The notes under the pieces are model-generated. The model did not search any database and was not told the origin of the DNA. It saw only the letters and a program-made list of their open reading frames with translations. A stretch of DNA of 64,000 nucleotides from Devosia salina (GTDB lineage Bacteria; Pseudomonadota; Alphaproteobacteria; Rhizobiales; Devosiaceae): assembly GCF_019504385.1 (NCBI RefSeq), contig NZ_CP080590.1, positions 3,649,501 through 3,713,500 on the forward strand. The letters are read 5' to 3'. Shown in pieces: positions 58,208 through 64,000 of the stretch. The position numbers and the translations under genes were made by a program. The number at the start of each line of letters is the position of its first letter. Position 1 is the first letter of the stretch.

Positions 58208-59956
58208 CTAGGCCTCGACCCAGTCACCACCGACCACCCGGCGCAGGGCGGGGCGCTCGCCCCGGCGCGGTGTGGATGGCGTCCGTTTGGGGTCCGTGTC
58301 ATGACGGAACACGGCAACAATCTGGTCGAGCTGCCCCGCCTGGGCCTCGGTCTGCTCGATGGCGGCATTGGTCTGTTCCACGAGGGCCGCATTGTGCTGG
58401 GTCATTTCGTCCATTTGCCGCACGGCCACCGACACCTCCTCGAGAGCGCCGGACTGGTCGCGGTTGGCGCGCGCGATCTCGTCGATCAGCACGGCGCTTT
58501 CCTCCGCGCCCGTGAGAATGTCCTGCAGCCGTTCGGCGGCCCGACCCACCAGATGCGCGCCAGTGCGCACCTCGCCGGCGCTGGCCTCGATCAGCGCCTT
58601 GACGTCGGATGAGGCTTCGGCGGCCGATTGGGCCAGCCGCCGCACCTCGATGGCCACCACGGCAAAACCCTTGCCTGCCTCCCCGGCCCGCGCCGCTTCC
58701 ACCGACGCGTTGAGCGCCAGGAGGTTGGTCTGGAAGGCGATGTCGTCGATCAGCCCGATGATATTGGAGATCTTGGAGGAGGAGGATTCGATGGCGGCCA
58801 TGGCGGTTGTCGCCTCGGCCATCACTGCCCCGCCATCGGTGGCGTCCTGGGACACCCGGCGCGCCTTGTCGCTGGCGGTGACCGCACGCCTTGCATTGTC
58901 GGCAACGGCACTCGAGAGCTGTTCGACCGCGGCCGATGTCTCCTCGATGGTCGCCGCCTGCTTGGTGGTGCGGCTCGACAGGTCATTGGCGCCGGAAAGA
59001 ATTTCCGCGGTTGCCGTACGCAGTGTCCCCGAGGCCTGGCGCAAATTGGAGACGATACCCTCCAATTGCGACAGGGACTGGTTGAAGGCCTGCCGCAGCG
59101 CCTCGTACTGGCCGGTAAAGACCGTTTCGATATGCCCGCCCAGATCGCCTTGGGCCATCCGGCTCAGGCTTGCCGTCAGTTCATTGAGGATGTTTTCGCA
59201 GCGCTTGCGCTCGGTGATGTCGGTGGCGAACTTGATGACCTTGACCGGCTTGCCGGCGGCATCGAAGATCGGATTGTAGCTGGCCTGGATCCAGACTTCC
59301 CTGCCACCCTTGCCAAAGCGCTGGAACTCGGCAGCGGCATATTCCCCGGCCCGCAACCGGTCCCAGAACTGCCCATAGGCCGCCGATTGCACATAGGCGG
59401 GGTCGCAGAACATCGAATGGTGCTTGCCCACGACCTCCTCGAGCCGGTAACCGACCGTGGCGAGAAAGTTTTCATTGGCGGTGATGATGGTCCCGTCCAG
59501 GTCGAAGGCGATCACCGCCTGCACCCGCGAAATGGCCTCGATCTGGGCCGCATGGTCCGCCGCCCGCTGGCTCTGGTCGGTGATATCGGTGGCAAACTTG
59601 ATGACCCGGACCGGCTTGCCGGACTTGTCGAGCACGGGATTGTAGCTGGCCTGGATCCACACCTCGCGCCCGCCCTTGGCGAAGCGCTGGAAGGCGGCGG
59701 ACTGGAAGCGGCCCTGCCGCAGGCCCTCCCAGAACGCCTTGTATTCCCCCGATTGGGCATAGCCAGGGTCGCAGAACATCGAATGGTGCCGCCCCTGCAC
59801 CTCCTCCAGCGCGTAGCCCATGGCCGAAAGGAAATTCTCGTTGGCCGTGAGGATCGTCCCATCCAGCGCAAACTCGATCACCGCCTGGCTGCGCATGATC
59901 GCATCGACCTTGCCCTGGTTGTCCTTGCTGCCGCCGCCGAACCCGAACCGAACCAT
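58208..59956 (-). CDS. Soluble chemotaxis protein with two PAS domains
   Basis: A 582-residue receptor without membrane helices. Two PAS/PAC units follow one another (about residues 20-135 and 140-258); both contain LDGTI..TANENFL, HHSMFCDP, KGGREVWIQASYNP and VIKFATDIT. The signalling domain has AFQTNLLALNASVEAARAGE and VVAIEVRRLA. It ends in GGDWVEA, which lacks the terminal aromatic of the docking pentapeptide. The ATG at 59956 has AAGGAG seven bases before it. The PAS units may bind flavin or haem. Confidence 0.9.
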   Translation of the reverse strand: MVRFGFGGGSKDNQGKVDAIMRSQAVIEFALDGTILTANENFLSAMGYALEEVQGRHHSMFCDPGYAQSGEYKAFWEGLRQGRFQSAAFQRFAKGGREVWIQASYNPVLDKSGKPVRVIKFATDITDQSQRAADHAAQIEAISRVQAVIAFDLDGTIITANENFLATVGYRLEEVVGKHHSMFCDPAYVQSAAYGQFWDRLRAGEYAAAEFQRFGKGGREVWIQASYNPIFDAAGKPVKVIKFATDITERKRCENILNELTASLSRMAQGDLGGHIETVFTGQYEALRQAFNQSLSQLEGIVSNLRQASGTLRTATAEILSGANDLSSRTTKQAATIEETSAAVEQLSSAVADNARRAVTASDKARRVSQDATDGGAVMAEATTAMAAIESSSSKISNIIGLIDDIAFQTNLLALNASVEAARAGEAGKGFAVVAIEVRRLAQSAAEASSDVKALIEASAGEVRTGAHLVGRAAERLQDILTGAEESAVLIDEIARANRDQSGALEEVSVAVRQMDEMTQHNAALVEQTNAAIEQTEAQAGQLDQIVAVFRHDTDPKRTPSTPRRGERPALRRVVGGDWVEA

Positions 59957-60121
59957 CTGCACGCTCCTTGTGCCCGGCCTGTCACGCCGGTTTGTCATGT
60001 CAAGGCTGCGCCGAGAGAGTTAACAATTCGAATAAATGACAAGTAATGAAATATACTGACATAGTACACTGAAGAGAAAAATCTTCCATGCGCCGTTCTG
60101 ATCAGTAATATCGGAAAACAC

Positions 60122-60139
60122 ATACGGACATTTCCGTAT
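60122..60139. promoter_or_regulatory. Inverted repeat in the AT-rich space upstream of the double-PAS gene
   Basis: ATACGGA and TCCGTAT form a perfect dyad with a CATT loop. The 286 bases between the double-PAS gene and the Cache receptor are markedly AT-rich compared with the rest of the window. The dyad lies some 165 bases before the double-PAS start codon. It could be an operator or a weak terminator of the upstream receptor gene. Confidence 0.4.
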
Positions 60140-60189
60140 ATCAAGAAACCATTCGCCGCGCATCGCAGCAAAAACCGCTTGATGCCTGA

Positions 60190-60219
60190 CCTGCCGGCGT
60201 CAGAATGGCCGCCGGCAGG
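60190..60219 (-). terminator. Possible terminator hairpin after the Cache-type receptor
   Basis: CCTGCCGGC (60190-60198) and GCCGGCAGG (60211-60219) are perfect arms with a 12-base loop, about 24 bases behind the stop codon on the minus strand. A T-run (TTTTT) appears only about a dozen bases further on, so termination would be atypical. Confidence 0.45.
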
Positions 60220-60242
60220 CGAACTTGCTGCAATCCGAAGCG

Positions 60243-62648
60243 CTAGAACTCGTTCCAGTCGGCCGAGATGGCGGCATTGCCCTGGCTGAGATAGGCCGTG
60301 GCGGCCTGCCGCACTTTCTGTGCCGGCCGGGGCGCCGCTGCGGGCCGCGACCTTTCCATTGTCTCCTGGGCGTCGCCGCTCCCGGTTCGGAACACGGCCA
60401 CGATCTTGTCGAGTTCGCTGGCCTGGGCCTCGGTCTGCTCGATCGCGGCATTGGTCTGTTCCACCAGCGCCGCATTGTGCTGGGTCATCTCGTCCATCTG
60501 CCGCACCGCGACCGTCACCTCTTCGATGGCGGAGGCCTGTTCGCGGCTGTCGCGGGCAATGCCTTCCATCAGGCTCGAATTGGACTTGGCCGCCTCGAGC
60601 ATGGCCTCGAGCTTGGCGGCCGCCTCGGCCACCAGCCTTGTGCCCGCACCCACCTCGCCCGCGCTGGTCTCGATCAGCGCCTTGACCTCTGCCGAAGCGC
60701 TGGCCGCGCTCTGCGCCAGCCGCCGCACTTCCACCGCAACGACGGCAAAGCCCTTGCCGGCATCCCCGGCCCGTGCCGCCTCCACCGACGCGTTGAGCGC
60801 CAGGAGGTTGGTCTGGAAGGCGATGTCGTCGATCAGCCCGATGATATTGGAAATCTTGGACGAGGAACTGGTGATCCGCTCCATGGCCTCGGTGGCCTTG
60901 CCCATGACCACGCCGCCATCCTCGGCCGTGTTGCTCACACTCTGGGCAATGGCATTGGCGTCCCGCGCCCGGTCGGCATTCTGCAGCACCGTGGTGGCCA
61001 GCTGCTCCATGGCCGCCGAGGTCTCCTCGATGGTTGCCGCCTGCTTGGTGGTGCGTTCGGAAAGGTCGTTTGTGCCTTCGAGGATTTCGCCGGTTGCGGT
61101 CTTGAGCGCCCGCGAGGTGGTCTTGAGTCCGTTGACCACCTCCGAGAGCGTTTCGGCCACGGTGTTGGTGCTGTTCTGCAGCATGGCGAAGGCGCCCTTG
61201 TAATCGCCCTCCATGCGCAGCGTCAGGTCGGTTCGCGCCAGCGCCTCGAGCACCTTGCCGGTCTCGCTGATCCCCTGATCGACCGTTTCGACCAGGGCAT
61301 TGACCGAGCCGGCCAGGCTGTTGAGCTCGGCATCGGGGAAGGTCGCATCGACCCGCTTGGAGAAATCGCCCGAGACGGCCGCATCGACCACCTCGCCAAA
61401 GGCGAGCTGCAGCTCGCTCATCATGGCCTGGCGCGCCTGCTGGTCGGCGATGATCCGGGCGGCCTCTGCCTCGGTCATCTGGCTGATCCGCAGGCCATTC
61501 TCGCGGAACACCTCCACCGCCCGCGCCATGCCGCCGATTTCGTCCTTCTGTCCGCGATGCGGCACCTCGACATCATAGGTCCCCTGCGCCAGCGCGCCCA
61601 TCAGATCGGTCATGCGACGGATCGGCTTGGCAATGACGCCTGCGCCGAACCAGACCAGGACCAGGATACCGGCCAGCAGGATTCCAGCGGCCACCAGCGC
61701 CATGTTGCGCATGGCATCGACGCCGGCATAGATGGTTGCCGCCGGAACCGTCATGATCATGGTCCACTGGTCGGCCACGCCGGCGAATTTGAGCGGCGTG
61801 GTGACCACGAACGTATTCACGCCCGTCTCGTTGACATAGGTCATGCCCTTGCCCATGAGCTCGGTATCGAGCAGAGCGCCGGAAATCTCCGGGGCCAGCT
61901 TCTGCCCGACAAGGGCCGGATCGGGATTGGCAATCCAGGTGTCGGCATTGCTCACCAGCAGCACCGAGCCGACATCGAAGGGCTTGAGCTGGCCGATAAC
62001 CCCGGCAATGGTGTCCAGCGTCAGGTCCGAGGTAACGATGCCGGCCGGCTTGCCATTCTTGTGAACCACCGCGCTGATGGTCGTCATCAGCACGTCCACG
62101 CCATTGATGGGGTAGGTATAGGGCGGGGTCAGGATGGTGCGGTCTTCCCGCAACGGCATGTCATACCACCCCTCCGTCCCGGCTTCAGGCGACATGTCGA
62201 GCTGTTCGACCGAGACCTTGCCATCGGCTTGGGTGAAATAGGGCACCATGCGGCCGGTCGCGTCGGAATAGGCGTGGCCGGTGAACATCTCATCCAGGCC
62301 ATCCACCGCATTGGGTTCGAATGCTGCGGTCATGCCCACCACCGAGGGGCGGGACAGCAGGGCGCGGGTCACCACTTCGCCGATCTCGTCGCGGTCGGCC
62401 GCGCCGGCGATCAGCGCCTCGATCACGGCACTCGTGGTCTGGGTATGGGTGATGACATTGCCCATCTGCCCCACGGCCAGCTGGCTGTACTGGCCCAGAA
62501 GGGCGCGAGCCCGCTCCTGGGCTTCGCTGCCGGCTGTCTGATACATCAGGTACAGCCCGCCCGCGATCAGGCCACCGGTAGCCAGGAGGAAAAGGACCCC
62601 GGCTCCCAGGACCAGTTTGAGTTGGATGGACAGATCGCTCAATTTCAT
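60243..62648 (-). CDS. Membrane methyl-accepting chemotaxis protein with Cache-type sensor
   Basis: An 801-residue receptor. An N-terminal helix (LKLVLGAGVLFLLATGGLIAG) and a second one near residue 315 (NMALVAAGILLAGILVLVWFG) enclose a large periplasmic domain of the dCache type, with GWYDMPLREDRTILTPPYTYP and GIVTSDLTLDTIAGVI. A HAMP domain follows, then the signalling domain with AFQTNLLALNASVEAARAGD and KGFAVVAVEVRRLA. It ends in SADWNEF, a CheR/CheB docking pentapeptide. The ligand is probably a small organic molecule. Confidence 0.93.
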   Translation of the reverse strand: MKLSDLSIQLKLVLGAGVLFLLATGGLIAGGLYLMYQTAGSEAQERARALLGQYSQLAVGQMGNVITHTQTTSAVIEALIAGAADRDEIGEVVTRALLSRPSVVGMTAAFEPNAVDGLDEMFTGHAYSDATGRMVPYFTQADGKVSVEQLDMSPEAGTEGWYDMPLREDRTILTPPYTYPINGVDVLMTTISAVVHKNGKPAGIVTSDLTLDTIAGVIGQLKPFDVGSVLLVSNADTWIANPDPALVGQKLAPEISGALLDTELMGKGMTYVNETGVNTFVVTTPLKFAGVADQWTMIMTVPAATIYAGVDAMRNMALVAAGILLAGILVLVWFGAGVIAKPIRRMTDLMGALAQGTYDVEVPHRGQKDEIGGMARAVEVFRENGLRISQMTEAEAARIIADQQARQAMMSELQLAFGEVVDAAVSGDFSKRVDATFPDAELNSLAGSVNALVETVDQGISETGKVLEALARTDLTLRMEGDYKGAFAMLQNSTNTVAETLSEVVNGLKTTSRALKTATGEILEGTNDLSERTTKQAATIEETSAAMEQLATTVLQNADRARDANAIAQSVSNTAEDGGVVMGKATEAMERITSSSSKISNIIGLIDDIAFQTNLLALNASVEAARAGDAGKGFAVVAVEVRRLAQSAASASAEVKALIETSAGEVGAGTRLVAEAAAKLEAMLEAAKSNSSLMEGIARDSREQASAIEEVTVAVRQMDEMTQHNAALVEQTNAAIEQTEAQASELDKIVAVFRTGSGDAQETMERSRPAAAPRPAQKVRQAATAYLSQGNAAISADWNEF

Positions 62649-62983
62649 CGTGACTGACGCTCCACGGTGCCGCCCCTTCTGGAGCGGCAATTGCCAACGC
62701 ATGTGCCGCATGCGCAAACGGCCGCCCGTCGAGGCGGTAATCTGAAGACGGACGGGAATGGACGCCCGTCGAGACCAGCCGGCACACCACCGGCGATCAT
62801 CTAGTCGAGTTCTGCGTCCAGGAGGAAATTACCGCGGCGGCTGTTAAGCGCGGGTAAAGCACCAGCGATTTCGTGATCGAAATTGCGATAGGGGCGCTTG
62901 ACGCCCCGGGCACGTAGCGGGCCCGGCCGCAAGACGAATGCCGGGCCTTCCGGCCTGTCTCGCCCGCGCACCCATTGAGGGCC
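62649..62983. other. Intergenic region between two receptor genes; no convincing gene
   Basis: The stretch upstream of the Cache-type receptor holds small GC-rich dyads, for example GGGGCG and CGCCCC around CTTGA (62891-62907), and should contain the receptor's promoter, but no clear -35/-10 pair was found. A 62-codon open frame on the minus strand (62797-62985) has no recognisable features. Nothing else can be supported here. Confidence 0.5.
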
Positions 62984-63017
62984 AAAAACGACTGCGGCCC
63001 CCAAGAGCGGGCCGCAG
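62983..63017 (-). terminator. Rho-independent terminator after the last receptor gene
   Basis: CTGCGGCCC (62992-63000) and GGGCCGCAG (63009-63017) are perfect 9-base arms with an eight-base loop. On the minus strand the stem is followed by TCGTTTTTGG. It lies 24 bases behind the stop codon of the truncated receptor. Confidence 0.8.
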
Positions 63018-63041
63018 CAAATCATGGGCGTCGGTTGGGTC

Positions 63042-64000
63042 TCAGAATTCGTCCCAATCGGCCGACACAGCGGCATTGCCCTGCGTGAGATAGGCCCTGG
63101 CGGCCTTTGGCGCGGCTTTTGACACCGGGGCGGGAGCATGGCCCCGCGCGGCCGGCGCCGCATGCTGGTCGCCGCTGGCGGGGTCGATGGCAAAGATCTC
63201 CACAATGCGATCGAGCTCGGTGGCCTGGGCCTCGGTCTGCTCGATGGCGGCATTGGTTTCTTCCACCAGAGCCGCATTGTGCTGGGTCATCTCGTCCATG
63301 GTGCGGACGGCCGAGGTGACTTCCTCGATCGAGGTTGCCTGTTCGGCGCTGTCGCGGGCAATCGCTTCGAGCGACTGGGTGTTCTCGCGGATCGCCTCGA
63401 GCATGCTGGCCAGCTTGCCGGCCGCTTCGCCCACCAGCTTGGACCCGGTGGTCACCTCCACGCTCGACTGCTCGATCAGTGCCTTGACGTCCGAGGACGC
63501 GCTGGCCGCGCTCTGGGCCAGGCGCCGCACTTCCACGGCCACCACGGCAAAGCCCTTGCCGGCATCCCCGGCGCGCGCCGCTTCCACGGAGGCGTTGAGG
63601 GCCAGAAGATTGGTCTGGAAGGCGATATCGTCGATCATGCCGATGATGTTGGAGATCTTGGCCGAGGATGCGGTGATCCGCTCCATGGCCTCGTTGGCCG
63701 CATCCATCACCTTGCCACCCTCTTCGGCCGTCTGGGTCACCCTGGAGGCGCTGGCGCTGGCATTCTTGGCGCGTTCGGCATTGGACAGCACGGTAGAAGC
63801 AAGTTGCTCCATGGCGGCCGAGGTTTCCTCAATGGTCGCTGCCTGCTTGGTGGTGCGTTCGCTCAGGTCGTTGGCACCGGACAGGATTTCCCCCGTCGCG
63901 GTCTTGAGCGAGCCCGACGTGCGGCGCAGCTGCTGCACCACTTCGGTCAGCTTCTCGCCCACCGAATTGATGTCGGTCTTGAGCTTGGCGAACGCCCCCT
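63042..64000 (-). CDS. Methyl-accepting chemotaxis protein, C-terminal part (5' end outside window)
   Basis: The frame is open to the right edge, so the N-terminal sensor is missing; about 318 residues are visible. They start inside the signalling domain (GAFAKLKTDINSVGEKLTEV), contain AFQTNLLALNASVEAARAGD and KGFAVVAVEVRRLA, and end in SADWDEF, a CheR/CheB docking pentapeptide. A GTG in the frame at 63962 is not the true start because coding similarity to the neighbouring receptors continues upstream of it. Confidence 0.93.
   Translation of the reverse strand, partial: GAFAKLKTDINSVGEKLTEVVQQLRRTSGSLKTATGEILSGANDLSERTTKQAATIEETSAAMEQLASTVLSNAERAKNASASASRVTQTAEEGGKVMDAANEAMERITASSAKISNIIGMIDDIAFQTNLLALNASVEAARAGDAGKGFAVVAVEVRRLAQSAASASSDVKALIEQSSVEVTTGSKLVGEAAGKLASMLEAIRENTQSLEAIARDSAEQATSIEEVTSAVRTMDEMTQHNAALVEETNAAIEQTEAQATELDRIVEIFAIDPASGDQHAAPAARGHAPAPVSKAAPKAARAYLTQGNAAVSADWDEF

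Noticed and set aside
60225..62657. A plus-strand open frame of 810 codons opposite the Cache-type chemoreceptor
   Set aside because: The receptor on the minus strand has all family motifs; the mirror frame exists because stop codons are rare in this composition.
62797..62985. A 62-codon minus-strand frame in the gap between two chemoreceptor genes
   Set aside because: No ribosome site, no recognisable motif and a composition that fits non-coding DNA.
1..64000. CRISPR arrays, tRNA or rRNA genes, insertion sequences or prophage
   Set aside because: No regularly spaced repeats, no cloverleaf or rRNA-like segments, no transposase or integrase coding sequence were found on reading both strands.

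Overview
The window looks like chromosomal DNA of a high-GC alphaproteobacterium of the order Hyphomicrobiales, most likely Devosia or a close relative (inference). The supporting signs are the divergent argH/tlpA pair with lysA close by, ftsEX beside a MJ0042 zinc-ribbon gene and a CpdR-type regulator, an alphaproteobacterial GTTC-N7-GTTC SOS box, mosaic palindromic repeats of the rhizobial type, and a choline/betaine ABC system with CC-rich binding proteins. No tRNA, rRNA, insertion sequence, prophage or CRISPR array was seen. The gene content is mostly ordinary chromosome with small accessory patches.

Layout. 1-8.2 kb: 3' end of dsbB, a parDE toxin-antitoxin pair with its operator, HNH nuclease, esterase and AlkA-like glycosylase, gluQRS ending inside a palindromic repeat, a LysR gene divergent from an epimerase/DUF4260 pair, twin-TM protein, PduO-type adenosyltransferase, rhomboid protease and two small proteins. 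8.3-21.9 kb: hisC-tyrC, DUF2125 protein, two ChaC-like proteins, a small uncharacterised gene under a predicted LexA promoter, acyltransferase, ftsEX, zinc-ribbon protein, cpdR, lysA, argH, tlpA and a methyltransferase. 22-31 kb: gloB, small membrane proteins, PhnB-like protein, fumC with a kinase-like gene, rpmF, mtgA, ispA, MOSC protein, ybaK, methyltransferase, PACE transporter. 31-41.7 kb: a diguanylate cyclase, a secreted SH3/crystallin-like protein, ispG, DUF1801, DUF1232, a lower-GC orphan behind pyruvate carboxylase, a DUF442 protein and a GGDEF-EAL protein.

41.8-54.3 kb is transport-rich. A choline/betaine-type ABC operon has two binding-protein paralogues, a permease and an ATPase. 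A branched-chain amino-acid ABC system has its binding protein separated from livGFHM by a methyltransferase and an SDR/TetR pair carrying a clear operator. mgsA follows.

54.4-64 kb is a same-strand cluster of five chemoreceptor-type genes: a globin-coupled protein whose signalling tip has decayed, an intact globin-coupled receptor, a soluble double-PAS receptor, a membrane Cache-type receptor and a truncated fifth one. Three of them keep a W-x-x-F C-terminus like the CheR/CheB docking pentapeptide. No cheA, cheW, cheR or cheB lies in the window, so the cluster must work with a chemotaxis core encoded elsewhere.

The most interesting observations are the predicted SOS-regulated 113-residue protein (12.3-12.7 kb), the decayed globin sensor (54.4-55.9 kb), the 25-bp operator of the SDR/TetR pair (48.35 kb), and several palindromic repeats that intrude into coding or promoter regions.
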